A stretch of DNA of 64,000 nt from a bacterium BMS3Bbin03 (GTDB taxonomy: Bacteria; Zhuqueibacterota; JdFR-76; BMS3Abin05): NCBI GenBank assembly GCA_002898015.1, contig BDTM01000128.1, forward strand, positions 225,399-289,398, in the 5' to 3' direction. Of this stretch, positions 41,298-51,300 are shown in pieces. A program made the translations under genes and the position numbers. The notes under the pieces are model-generated. The model was not told the DNA's origin, made no database searches, and saw nothing but the letters and a program-made list of their open reading frames with translations. Position 1 is the stretch's first letter, and every line of letters starts with the position of its first letter.

Positions 41298-42617
41298 ATG
41301 TCTGAATCGAAGTCACGGAGGAACTTTTTAAAGGGAATCGCCACAACGGCGGCCGGACTGCCGTTTTTAATGAACGATGCCGGACCCGTGCGTGCGATGG
41401 GGCATCCCGAAACCCCCGCGTTTAAAAAGAGTGCCCTCGAGGGAATTTCGAACGAGAAGTTTTGGAAATTGGTTCGGGCAGAATTTCCGCTCACACACGA
41501 ACGCATTTATTTTAATACGGGCGGGCTGGGTCCGTCACCCCGATATGTGATCGATGCCACCACTCAGATGATGCTCCGAATAAATGAAATTTCGGAGACA
41601 AAACACTATTTGTTTGACAAGATTCGCAAGCAGGCGGCCGAATTTGTAGGCTGCGACACGGATGAATTGGCGTTTACCCGAAATGCCACGGAAGGAATGA
41701 ACATCATTGCCAGAGGAGCCGCCCAGGCGATGGGGTTAAAGGCCGGTGACGAGATCATCACCACGACCCATGAGCATCCCGGCGGCGCCATGCCCTGGCT
41801 TGGGCTGATGAAAGACCTGGGTGTAAAGATTGTGCTGATGGATCCCGTTTCCGATCCGGATGAGAACATAGCGCGCCTTTTGAAACGCGTTTCCCGGAAA
41901 ACGAAAGGCATCAGCATCAGCCACGTGACGTGTACGCTGGGTTATAAATTTCCGGTGAAGGAAATTTGCCGCGCTGTTCATGACAGAGGCCTGTTCTGTG
42001 CGCTGGACGGGGCACAGGTGGTGGGCATGTTCCCGCTCGATCTGCATGAGATCGGCTGTGATTTTTACACGACAAGCGGGCACAAATGGCTTCTGGGACC
42101 AAAAGGAACAGGCATGGTGTATATTCGAAAAGGCATACGAGACAGGTTCACCCCGGAATTCGTAGGCGCTTATTCGAACAAAAAATACGATCTGGACGAA
42201 TTGGTGTTGGATTACAAGGATTCTGCGGACGCCACCGAGTACGGGACGCGCAATTCGGCATTAGTCGTTGGGCTTGGCGCTGCAATGGATTTTTTAAACA
42301 CGATCGGCATGACACGGGTGGCCGAGCATGGAGCCAAATTGGCGACGCATTTTAAGACAGAAGTTCAGAAGATTAAAAATGTTTCCGTATTAACACCCAT
42401 GGATTTAAACACGTCCAATTCCATTGCCACCTTTAAAATAAAAGGCATGAATTATAATGCCGCGGTTCAGGAACTCGGCCGGCGCAAACTGCGGCTGCGG
42501 CCGGTGGGTGAACATCACATCGATGCCGTTCGTGTGTCGTTTCATGTGTTCAACCGTATGGAAGAGGTAGATGTACTTCTAAAAAATATTCGGGAAATGA
42601 TCGAGCGAGCCGGATAA
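41298..42617 (+). CDS. Tat-exported class V aminotransferase-fold PLP protein
   Basis: A 439-residue protein of the class V aminotransferase family, closest in pattern to isopenicillin-N-epimerase/cysteine-desulfurase-like enzymes. The N-terminus carries a twin-arginine signal: SRRNFLKGIATTAAGLPFLM. The PLP lysine is Lys263 (TTSGHKWLLGPKGTG). The preceding FCALDGAQVVGMF supplies the cofactor Asp, and TTHEHPGGAMPW is typical. Export of a PLP enzyme with its cofactor by Tat is unusual but known for this subgroup. Its substrate is likely an amino sugar or amino acid derivative in the periplasm. It is followed by a secreted GxGYxYP protein. Confidence 0.9.
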   Translation: MSESKSRRNFLKGIATTAAGLPFLMNDAGPVRAMGHPETPAFKKSALEGISNEKFWKLVRAEFPLTHERIYFNTGGLGPSPRYVIDATTQMMLRINEISETKHYLFDKIRKQAAEFVGCDTDELAFTRNATEGMNIIARGAAQAMGLKAGDEIITTTHEHPGGAMPWLGLMKDLGVKIVLMDPVSDPDENIARLLKRVSRKTKGISISHVTCTLGYKFPVKEICRAVHDRGLFCALDGAQVVGMFPLDLHEIGCDFYTTSGHKWLLGPKGTGMVYIRKGIRDRFTPEFVGAYSNKKYDLDELVLDYKDSADATEYGTRNSALVVGLGAAMDFLNTIGMTRVAEHGAKLATHFKTEVQKIKNVSVLTPMDLNTSNSIATFKIKGMNYNAAVQELGRRKLRLRPVGEHHIDAVRVSFHVFNRMEEVDVLLKNIREMIERAG

Positions 42618-42627
42618 GGAGAAAAAA

Positions 42628-44706
42628 ATGTTAAAGAGATTACATTATTATTTTATTGGATTTTTAATGCTGACCTTCTTGCTGCCTGTCTCGGGCTTCG
42701 GCAAAGGTGATCCCGGATTCAACGGTAAATGGACACTCATCCCGGATAAAAGCAGTGAAATCAGTTTGTTTAAATCGCTGTCGCTGGAGATTCACGAGAG
42801 TAGATCCGGGGTAAAAATCATCCAGAAATGGGGCGGCAGGCGCTTTTTCGCGGATACGCTTGTTTTAAAAACAGGCGGGGCAGTTAATCAAATACGCGTC
42901 AAAAGCCGCGTATTCCCGACCGATGTGTTTATGGGACTTTCCATGCTTGTCGGCAAAAAGGAACAGATTAAGGCAACCTGGGAAAACCACGGCAGGGTGT
43001 TAAAACTCGAAGAAAGCTACAGTTTATTATCTTCACAAGGCCAATCGCCTATTTCCGCCACCCATATTTATGAACTTTCAAACGATAAAGAAACAATTAA
43101 TTATACCATTAAGCGTTCCACGCGGGAAACAGGACCCGAAATAAAATATGTGTTAAAAAGAGCGGGTTTCAGAGATGCTTATTTTATGAAACTTAAAGAT
43201 AATTGGATGATTGACGGCAAGCTGCCCGAGCAGGCCTTCCTGATCAGTTTGCAGGGACTGGCCAATGCAAAAAGTCCGAAGCTGTATTTTCTGTATCCGA
43301 AAACTTGGGAGTTTACCTACACGTCGCCTGTATTTAAATTTTACAAAGATAAATATAATTACACATTCAAGGAGCTGAAAACGGCTGCTGCGGCTTTAAA
43401 AACCTTTAAAGACCAGGTCAAAGGATATGTGGTTTGGGATAAATCCGTGCGCACGTCACTCATTGTGGCATTCACCGTCTCGGGACTGGAGGACGCCGTG
43501 GTCGTGAGCGAAGACATGATTCCCATGGTGGAAAAGGCCGGTTTGAAGCCCGTGGCGGATTTTCGCGGCAAATTTACCGGACAGACCGATGCACAAATCT
43601 ACGCATGGGCTTACAAACAGTATTGGTCTCGATGCAATAAAAAATTTATAATTTGGATGGGTGGTGTTGCGGGGCAGTTGATGAAACCGGGAATTGCGGA
43701 TTGGGGCATTTACAAACACGCCTTTTTCACGGATCTTTCCACCAAGAAATCCGATACAACGGAATATGCCCTTGCCGGTAAGATCCTCAGCGGCATGAAA
43801 CCCATGTCCATGGTGATGGGATGGCATTCCTATGCCAAAGACAAAGAGCGGGATTTCGTTACGCTGACGTCCAGCTTTGGTCTGCGCGTGGAGGGCTTGA
43901 ACACGCTGCCCAATTTAAGTTTTAGCAGCCAGGTGCCGCGAACGCCCGGATTCAAGTATAAAAACCATTCCAATATCGTCCCGGGAAAAACCTATCTCCC
44001 GGAAAAAAAGGTGTATATTGCCTGCGTGCAGACGGACGGCATCGGACTGGGTGCCTGGAACAAACCCGGACGCGGGACCATCCCGTACGCCTGGGAAGTG
44101 ACGTTGAACTTTTATTGGATGGCACCGGCCATGCTGGAATATTTCTACACGATGGCCACACCGAACGATTATTTTATCGGCGCCCTTTCGGGCCCGGGCT
44201 ATCTGTATCCTAAAGCCGTTCCGCCCAAACTGCTTCCGAAACTCATTAAAAAAGCCGACGAACTGATGGACAAACTTGACCTGAATGTGTTTGAAATTAT
44301 GGACTATTCCCAGGGGGCTACCGTTGAAGGCAACACGGAACTGACGAAGAAAATCGTCAATGCGTATTATAAAGGAATGCCGGATGCAATAGGCTTTTTA
44401 AACGGCTACGCGCCGGCCCATACATTTGCCATAAAAAACGGACGCCCGCTCTTCTCTTACGATTATTATCTTTCGCCCTCGCGAACCGAAGCGGATGCCG
44501 TGGCGGATTTACAGGAATTGGGCAGAATTAATGCCAAACGCCCCTATTTTCTGCTGCTGCACGTCCGGGAATGGAGCAGTATCCAACGGGTAAAAGACAT
44601 CCTGGACAAACTGGGGCCGGAATATAAAATGGTTCCACTGGATGTATTTTTAAAAATGGCGGGTGAGCAGCCGACGTTTAAACCGCACTTTTTAAAACAA
44701 CCGTAA
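42628..44706 (+). CDS. Secreted GxGYxYP-family protein
   Basis: A 692-residue protein with a Sec signal peptide (FIGFLMLTFLLPVSGFG). A small beta domain follows (about 30-180, FNGKWTLIPDKSSEISLF), then the GxGYxYP N- and C-terminal domains; the name-giving motif appears as GALSGPGYLYPKAVPP (about residue 515). The family is found in polysaccharide utilisation loci and is thought to be glycoside-hydrolase related, without a proven reaction. AAGGAG precedes the ATG. It sits between the Tat-exported PLP enzyme and a sugar isomerase gene. Confidence 0.85.
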   Translation: MLKRLHYYFIGFLMLTFLLPVSGFGKGDPGFNGKWTLIPDKSSEISLFKSLSLEIHESRSGVKIIQKWGGRRFFADTLVLKTGGAVNQIRVKSRVFPTDVFMGLSMLVGKKEQIKATWENHGRVLKLEESYSLLSSQGQSPISATHIYELSNDKETINYTIKRSTRETGPEIKYVLKRAGFRDAYFMKLKDNWMIDGKLPEQAFLISLQGLANAKSPKLYFLYPKTWEFTYTSPVFKFYKDKYNYTFKELKTAAAALKTFKDQVKGYVVWDKSVRTSLIVAFTVSGLEDAVVVSEDMIPMVEKAGLKPVADFRGKFTGQTDAQIYAWAYKQYWSRCNKKFIIWMGGVAGQLMKPGIADWGIYKHAFFTDLSTKKSDTTEYALAGKILSGMKPMSMVMGWHSYAKDKERDFVTLTSSFGLRVEGLNTLPNLSFSSQVPRTPGFKYKNHSNIVPGKTYLPEKKVYIACVQTDGIGLGAWNKPGRGTIPYAWEVTLNFYWMAPAMLEYFYTMATPNDYFIGALSGPGYLYPKAVPPKLLPKLIKKADELMDKLDLNVFEIMDYSQGATVEGNTELTKKIVNAYYKGMPDAIGFLNGYAPAHTFAIKNGRPLFSYDYYLSPSRTEADAVADLQELGRINAKRPYFLLLHVREWSSIQRVKDILDKLGPEYKMVPLDVFLKMAGEQPTFKPHFLKQP

Positions 44707-44736
44707 TGATCATTAAGACAGGCTGAGAGATAAAGT

Positions 44737-45537
44737 ATGCGAATCGGAATCGTTTCAGACGAAATTTCCAATAATTTTCAGGAAGCCGTTTACCATGCAA
44801 AAGCGTGGGGAATTTCTCATTTTGAAATACGCAATCTGCAATCGGGCCGGGTTCCCGGGGTAGATCCGGATGAAATTGAAAGCGTCGGCAAAATCTTAAA
44901 GAAGGAATCCGTCCGCATCACGGCTCTTTCGCCCGGAATTTTGAAAACGTCTCTGTCGGATCGGGAAACCATTCGAAAAGAGACCGGAGAAACCCTAATT
45001 CAAACTTTCCGGCTGGCAGAGAAATTGGGCACGCATCGCATTCTGATTTTTGGGATCAAACGAGAGCCGGATGAGCCGGCCGGTTATTACGACCACGCGC
45101 TAAACCTTCTGGGAGAAGTGGCCGTTCTGGGTAAAAAAAACGGCTTTACCCTGTTTGTAGAAAATGAGCCGGGATTTTGGTGCGATACCGGAGAAAATAC
45201 AGCCGGGATATTGTCGAAAATAGATTCGGAATTTTTACGGGCGAATTGGGATCCCGGAAATGCGTTGTGGGCGGGAGAAATACCGTATCCGGACGGCTAC
45301 CGCGCCATTAAAAATTTTATCGGGAATTTTCACGCAAAAGATTATACGAAGCTTGCGGATGGTTCTTTTGAGTGCAGAGTCATCGGCGAGGGGGACATCG
45401 ATTATAAAAATCATGTGGCCGCACTGGTGAAAGATAACATTGTGGATCAAATCACGATAGAGACACACTGTGAGCCGATTCTTGAACTATCACAAAAAAA
45501 CGCAAAAATACTCAAAAAGTGGCTGGAAGAATTTTAG
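44737..45537 (+). CDS. Sugar phosphate isomerase/epimerase (xylose isomerase-like barrel)
   Basis: A 266-residue TIM-barrel enzyme of the AP-endonuclease-2/xylose isomerase-like superfamily. Typical metal-binding acids and histidines occur in LFVENEPGFWCDTGENT, ANWDPGNALWAG, GNFHAKDY, and the final glutamate in QITIETHCEP. Members interconvert keto and aldo sugars or epimerise them, often C3 epimerases or inosose isomerases. No signal peptide, so it is cytoplasmic. It lies between two secreted glycan-acting proteins. Confidence 0.88.
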   Translation: MRIGIVSDEISNNFQEAVYHAKAWGISHFEIRNLQSGRVPGVDPDEIESVGKILKKESVRITALSPGILKTSLSDRETIRKETGETLIQTFRLAEKLGTHRILIFGIKREPDEPAGYYDHALNLLGEVAVLGKKNGFTLFVENEPGFWCDTGENTAGILSKIDSEFLRANWDPGNALWAGEIPYPDGYRAIKNFIGNFHAKDYTKLADGSFECRVIGEGDIDYKNHVAALVKDNIVDQITIETHCEPILELSQKNAKILKKWLEEF

Positions 45538-45576
45538 TCGACTGATTTTCAAAACGTTTTGATTTTGGAGACAATT

Positions 45577-47889
45577 ATGCGAAAATGGATGTTGTTATTC
45601 TGTGCAATTTTTTTGATCCGGGTGTTTCCTGCAGATGCGGCCGCTTTTGTACCCTTGTCCAAATATCTGGAATTTGCCAGATCCTCTGCCGATTGGACCT
45701 GGGATCACTACGATTCATTGGTCACGGTCTGGCGGCAAAAACTGAATCCCAACAATGTGTTCGGTTACAGACCGCCGTCGCGCCTTTTGGAAATGGCGAC
45801 CATTTATGCTTTTTTATATGAAAAAGAAGGAAACAAAACGTACGCCAAACGTGCCAGAAAAGTCCTGTTGACGTACGGCGATTATAGAAAAGCGTATCCG
45901 AAAGCGGCTGTCGAGCGGAGAGCCGATTATGCCAAAGGGGTGCCCGCTTTACCCGATTTTTTTACCACTACCCGCTATATTCGTGCATATGATACTCTGC
46001 GGCGGATGAACTATCTTTCGGCCTCCCAACAAAAAAAGATTAAATCGATCATTTCGGGAAGCGTTGCGTACATGCTGCGGACACAAGAATGGGGCACCAT
46101 GAATCGAGCCATGCTGCGGGCGGAAATATTGGCATGGGCCGTTCGTGCGGTTCCGGATGATCCGAACATTAAACAATGGAAAATGTGGAGAAGAGCCATT
46201 GGCTTTGATAATTGGGGACATTGGGAAATCGAAGATGCGTCTCTTTACAATGCGATCTGGCTGTATGCGCTTCTGGGATATTCCGATGCACAAAACAAGC
46301 GGGCCGAACTGTTTCGACTGCCGGAAATGTACTACTACGCCCAATATTATCTCAATTTGATGTCCCCGGACGGCATGATTCCTGATTTTGGCGATGCCTA
46401 CTGGAATGTCAATTGGCCTCGTTATCTGGTCTTTTTTGAGGCCTCTGCAAAGGCGTATAAAAATCCGAATTTAAAGTGGGCTGCAGAAACAATTGCCAAT
46501 AAATTCATTAATTTTCATCAGTATTCAAGTACAGGGCTGGCTTACATTTTACTCGATTGCTACCGGTACGGTACGGATGCGGTTAAACCGAAACCTCCGA
46601 AAGCGCTCAGCGAAGAAGTGATGGATGATATTGTGGGTAAAAAGATTGTCTTCCGAAATGGCTGGGAGCCCAATTCAACCTATATGCTTTTGAATTACCG
46701 GGATGTCGGAGACGGCGGTTTGATTTTTCGCAATTATCTCAGAGATACGATTCCGATCGAGGAAGAAAAAGCGACCCACGGCCATTCGGATGGAAACAGC
46801 ATCGCATTGCTGATGAAAAACGGGAGTGTTTTACTGCACGACGGCGGCTACAGGGATTACATGCCGAGCGGGCCCTACGGTGATTACCGCGCGGACTATT
46901 TTCACAATCGAATATGTGTGCGGCAGGAAAAGATTTTTATGGGACAGAAGAAAGGCCAGTACCGCTACAGTGTGAAAAACCAGGCCGCCGTGCCGGGACA
47001 GCCGGTATTGGATCTTTTGCACAATTCCGGCGCCCATCGCCGGGTTCGCACCCAGAAATATGATTTTCTGACCTTCCCGGATTTTGACTACAGCCGCACG
47101 CGGCTGGTCGACGATAAAATGGGATACGAGTGGGATCGCGTGATCACCTACGTGAAAAATCCGGAACTGTTTGTGGTGTTTGATATTGTAAAGGCGCGCA
47201 CCGCAGCCTATTTCACGGCGGCAAACCTCTGGCACACACGGAAAATTTTAAGCAAGGGCCCCCATTGGTACGATACGGAATACGATTCTCTTCGGAATAT
47301 ATCGCTCTCGACAAACACACATTTGTTTATTTTATTTCCCAAGCCTCATTTTCGGCTGGAGAGTGTAGAAAGCGAGAGGCGCTACTGGCAGAAGGAATTT
47401 GTCATTTCCGAGGTCGGGTCCCAGCATTTTGAATTGGGGCAAAATATCGCTTTTGTCACGGTTCTTGTGCCGCATCCGGCAAAAGAGAATCCTGAGAAGT
47501 GGATAAAAAAGATCAAATGGGTGGAGAGCAAACCGGCGGGAAGGGGACTCTATGTGGAAATTCAAGATGGAAACCGCAAGATCATGATCGGTGCAAAACG
47601 GGATTTGCGATTAGAGATGTTTCGGGAATGGCGCCGGCCGAAATACACGTATAAATCCGGCAAGATTCAATACGGACAATTTGCAACAAATGGCGATTAT
47701 TTCTTTGCGACCAAAACGAAACGGCAATTGGCCTTAACGGTAGTCAACCTGACAAAAGCCGTTTACGGCAATCAAATTCTGTTTCAACAGGCGCCCGGTC
47801 AATTCGGCCTTGCTTTCGACGGCAGCCCGGATTCTGCGGGTGTGGCAAAAGTGCGTTATTGGAGAGATAAAGTGCTTTTGTCCCGGTAA
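45577..47889 (+). CDS. Secreted heparinase II/III-like polysaccharide lyase (copy 1)
   Basis: A 770-residue exported protein (signal peptide WMLLFCAIFLIRVFPADA). An alpha/alpha toroid (about 25-380) contains QEWGTMNRAMLRAEILAWA. The heparinase II/III C-terminal beta-sandwich region (about 390-700) has TIPIEEEKATHGHSDGNSIA, VLLHDGGYRDYM, and GYEWDRVITYVKNPELFVVF. Such enzymes cleave uronic-acid-containing glycans by beta-elimination. The catalytic residues (His in GHSDG, Tyr/Arg in the toroid) look present. A paralogue lies at 57284. I chose the ATG at 45577 because TTGGAGA precedes it and the signal peptide starts there. Confidence 0.88.
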   Translation: MRKWMLLFCAIFLIRVFPADAAAFVPLSKYLEFARSSADWTWDHYDSLVTVWRQKLNPNNVFGYRPPSRLLEMATIYAFLYEKEGNKTYAKRARKVLLTYGDYRKAYPKAAVERRADYAKGVPALPDFFTTTRYIRAYDTLRRMNYLSASQQKKIKSIISGSVAYMLRTQEWGTMNRAMLRAEILAWAVRAVPDDPNIKQWKMWRRAIGFDNWGHWEIEDASLYNAIWLYALLGYSDAQNKRAELFRLPEMYYYAQYYLNLMSPDGMIPDFGDAYWNVNWPRYLVFFEASAKAYKNPNLKWAAETIANKFINFHQYSSTGLAYILLDCYRYGTDAVKPKPPKALSEEVMDDIVGKKIVFRNGWEPNSTYMLLNYRDVGDGGLIFRNYLRDTIPIEEEKATHGHSDGNSIALLMKNGSVLLHDGGYRDYMPSGPYGDYRADYFHNRICVRQEKIFMGQKKGQYRYSVKNQAAVPGQPVLDLLHNSGAHRRVRTQKYDFLTFPDFDYSRTRLVDDKMGYEWDRVITYVKNPELFVVFDIVKARTAAYFTAANLWHTRKILSKGPHWYDTEYDSLRNISLSTNTHLFILFPKPHFRLESVESERRYWQKEFVISEVGSQHFELGQNIAFVTVLVPHPAKENPEKWIKKIKWVESKPAGRGLYVEIQDGNRKIMIGAKRDLRLEMFREWRRPKYTYKSGKIQYGQFATNGDYFFATKTKRQLALTVVNLTKAVYGNQILFQQAPGQFGLAFDGSPDSAGVAKVRYWRDKVLLSR

Positions 47890-47916
47890 GTTTTTGATGA
47901 TAAACTTTACTTTTTT
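47886..47916 (+). terminator. Rho-independent terminator candidate behind heparinase-like gene 1
   Basis: An AT-rich hairpin GTAAGTTT...AAACTTTAC (47886-47910) overlaps the stop codon and is followed by TTTTTT (47911-47916). The stem is weak in G-C pairs, so efficiency is uncertain. Confidence 0.5.
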
Positions 47917-48310
47917 GTAATTTATGCTTGATATTGGCGGAAGAAACACTTAAAATAGAGTGTTCTTCCGATAACCATTCTATTTACTGACAATTGATTA
48001 AACGATTTTGTTCCAGGTTTAGTTTATCAATTCCGGGTTCTGTTGTCCTGACGGATTTTTTGGTGGTAAAAACTAACAGTTATTCCTTGATCCATGCGTA
48101 CAATGATGACGGGGAATTATAATAAGGATTAATTCGTCTTCATTTCAGTATTATTCGTGAGAGGAGGTGGTGCGTCGAAAAAAGGATCTATCATTAATGA
48201 CTATTTCGGAAAGGAGGTGAAAAAAAAGCGGTAACACGATGTTAGTGGCTGTACGTGACAAATTGATAAATAATGAGTTGGAGACTTCTCATTCTTAAGG
48301 AGGATTGAAC
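47890..48310 (+). promoter_or_regulatory. Long leader region upstream of the TonB receptor
   Basis: A 421-nt gap with several non-coding signals. A second hairpin lies at 47938-47970: CGGAAGAAACACT pairs with AGTGTTCTTCCG with one bulge. Two full Shine-Dalgarno-like sequences, GAGGAGGTGG (48161-48170) and AAGGAGGTGA (48211-48220), are not followed by a long gene. Short frames begin nearby: ATG at 48197 reading MTISERR then stop, and ATG at 48239 reading MLVAVRDKLINNELETSHS then stop at 48296-48298. The real receptor site TAAGGAGGA overlaps that last stop. The layout suggests leader peptides or anti-SD sequestration. I see no clear promoter. Confidence 0.5.
48239..48298 (+). CDS. Possible 19-residue leader peptide
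   Basis: The frame MLVAVRDKLINNELETSHS ends with a TAA embedded in the ribosome-binding site (TAAGGAGGA) of the receptor gene, 13 nt before its ATG. Its own Shine-Dalgarno-like sequence is 18 nt upstream, farther than usual. It could couple translation to the receptor; evidence is positional only. Confidence 0.3.
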   Translation: MLVAVRDKLINNELETSHS

Positions 48311-51300
48311 ATGTCAAAATCTTTAAGCAGAAGTCTTGTGGGGTTCTTTTCAGTAGTAATGCTTGTGTTTTTTGTCGCAGGCTTGTTGTTTGCAGGCGTG
48401 ACGGGAAAGATCAACGGCGTTGTTAAGGATAAAACTACTGGTGAACCACTTCCGGGTGCCAATATCATGATTAAAGGTACCCAGATGGGAGCAAGCACAG
48501 ATCAGAAAGGCCGGTACTTTATTATCAATGTACCCCCCGGTAAATACACTTTACAAGCCCTTTTTATCGGGTATCAGACCGTTCAAAAAACAAATGTAAT
48601 GGTGACGATTGATGCGACTACGGAAGTAGATTTTGCACTTTCTTCCAGGGTAATTTCAGGAAAAGCCGTTACAGTTGTGGCAGAAAGACCGCTGGTTCAA
48701 AAAACACTAACCCAATCGAAATACACCGTTAGCGCAGCAGAATTAGACAATGTTCTTCCTGTCGCTAATGTTCAGGGTATTATTGAGACAGCGGCGTCAA
48801 CATTTCACGGGTATGTCCGTGGTGGACGTAAATTTTCAACAAAAATTATTATTGACGGTGTGGATGTCACCGATAACTATTACACAGGCGGCACCGGCGC
48901 TTTTGGCACCGGCGATGTCGGGTTTTCCTATCAGGGATACCGCGAATCTGAGACAGACCAGTCGGCCACAATCAGTGTCCCCTCCAGTGCCATCCAGGAA
49001 ATGGTCGTTTATGCCGGTACATTTACGGCGGAATATCCCACAGCGGCAGCCGGTATTGTAAACATCGTGACGAAAATGGGCGGCGCCCAGTATCATGGGA
49101 AATTGTTCATGAGGGGTACGCCGTTGAATACGATGCGCCACTTCGGGACCAATGTTTATTGGATGAAGGGCGGTCCGGGGCAGCCGGACGGTTATTTTAA
49201 TGAGAAAGAACGCTATTTGGCATCAGGAACGCCTTACGGTGAACGTGCGGCTTCTCTTTATACCTGGACAGATGCGCTGGCAAAAGATAAGTATTATTAT
49301 AACCCGGACGATTCTACCGGTCTGGGACGTTCGATCGAATTAGTTGGAGATTTGAGCGGTCCTGTGCCGTTTCTCGGCAAGAAGGCGAATTTCTTCCTGT
49401 CAGCCAGATTCTCTCATGAACGTCCGACCCCCATGCCGTTTGATGTAAATCAGCATATCAACGTCGGGTTGAAGCTGGATTACAGATTTACGGCTGATAA
49501 ACGATTGATGTTATATGGTCAGGTGGTCGACGGAGGCAAGTTATTTCACTGGGTCAATTGGAAATTCAATCCCAAATGGGCTTATTACATGCAGGGAGCG
49601 CCCCGGTACAAAGACTTGAGCGTAATGAGTTATGCAAAATGGATCCATCAATTAAGCGATAAAACCTTTTACACGATTCAGTTAAGCTACAACGGCCGCG
49701 AGGACTGGACCGGTTATCCCGATGATAACGGAGACGGGTTTAGTCAACTCAATGAGAAAGGCGATTTCATCAAGTTCAGCAATCGACAGCAGTATTTGAA
49801 ATACGTCGGCGGTGTGATTAAGGTCGATACGCTGCGGAATAAAGCCGGAGATATCATAGGCTATGATCGTTATATTGATCCGAGCAGTGCGAATGGCTAC
49901 AAACCCGGCCATTTTGGCGATCCCAAGTACCGCGTCTTTTTCTATTCCGCCACGGATCCGGCATCCGGCGTAAATGAAGCCAAGGCCAATTTTTATAAGG
50001 TCGATGGCTGGTATAAAACGCATTACCCGACGCCGCTTTATATCGATACGCGCAGAGATGCAACGGTCTTAAAAGCCGATTTCACCAGTCAGGTGACCTA
50101 TAATCATCTGGTGAAAACCGGCTTGTTGTTTCGGTACAACAATATCTATCATCATTTACTGCAATCGCCCTTAGGAGGCGCGGGACATCAGTATCCCACA
50201 TCCCTCTTCTGGGTCGATTATACAAAATTTAATCCGAAGGAATTTGCCTACTATCTGCAAGATAGAATCGAATACAAAGGCATGATCATTAATGTGGGCG
50301 GCCGGGTCGATGGCTACAATGTCGACACCCGGTATTTTAAAAATGATTTCCATCCGTTCGATGTGATTCGCACGCCAGCCCCTTCCAGTCAGCTTCTGGA
50401 ATACCGTCCTGTAAGGGATGGCAAAATAGGCTGGAAATGGTTTTTCAGCCCGCGAATCGGTGTGTCGCATCCGGTAAGTGATAAGATGGCCATGCATTAT
50501 TCCTTTGGTAAATTTATTCAGTATCCAAACTACTCGTCGCTTTACCAGGACTATAATTTTACAAATTATGCGATGTCACCCACGATCTACACCAAATGGG
50601 TCGATCAGGAACCCATCCGGGCAACATCCTATGAAATGGGACTTCAATACGCCCCGTTATCAGACCTGGGAATCGATATTTCCGCTTATTACAGAGATGT
50701 GTCGAATTATTCATCTATTTCCTATAGTTTGACACCTTATGCGGGTTCGAGCTTAACATTTGCCACGACGTGGGGCCATGCGGATGCCCGCGGAATTGAA
50801 TTGACGTTGACAAAACGACCCTCGAAATGGTGGTCGGGTCGATTAACGTATTCCTTCTCCTACATCAAATCGGCAATCCGGATGTCCAGCAAAGATCCGA
50901 ATCAGCGGCAAAACTTTTCTGCCAAGAAAGACAGTGCTGCATTTGGCGGAAAGCTCCCGTGGGATTGGATCGACCATCACAACTATCGTGAACAAGACAT
51001 CACGGTACGCAGTACTTCCAATGCGCTGGCCGGCGGATATGATCGAACGCACCGGTTTGCGGCGACCCTGATTGTCTATCTGCCGTATGGTGTTCAATTG
51101 AGCTCGATAGGCGATGTGACCAGCGGTTTTAAATATCGGCCGTTGGAAAACACGAAACACAACCCCTATTTCAACATCACGCCGGGTATTAATACGGGAC
51201 CCTGGAATTACCATGTTAATGTGCGGTTAACCAAACTGTTCCGTTTCGGCCAGATGAAGATGAGTGTCTTTGGGGAAGTGCGGAATATTACAAATCACGA

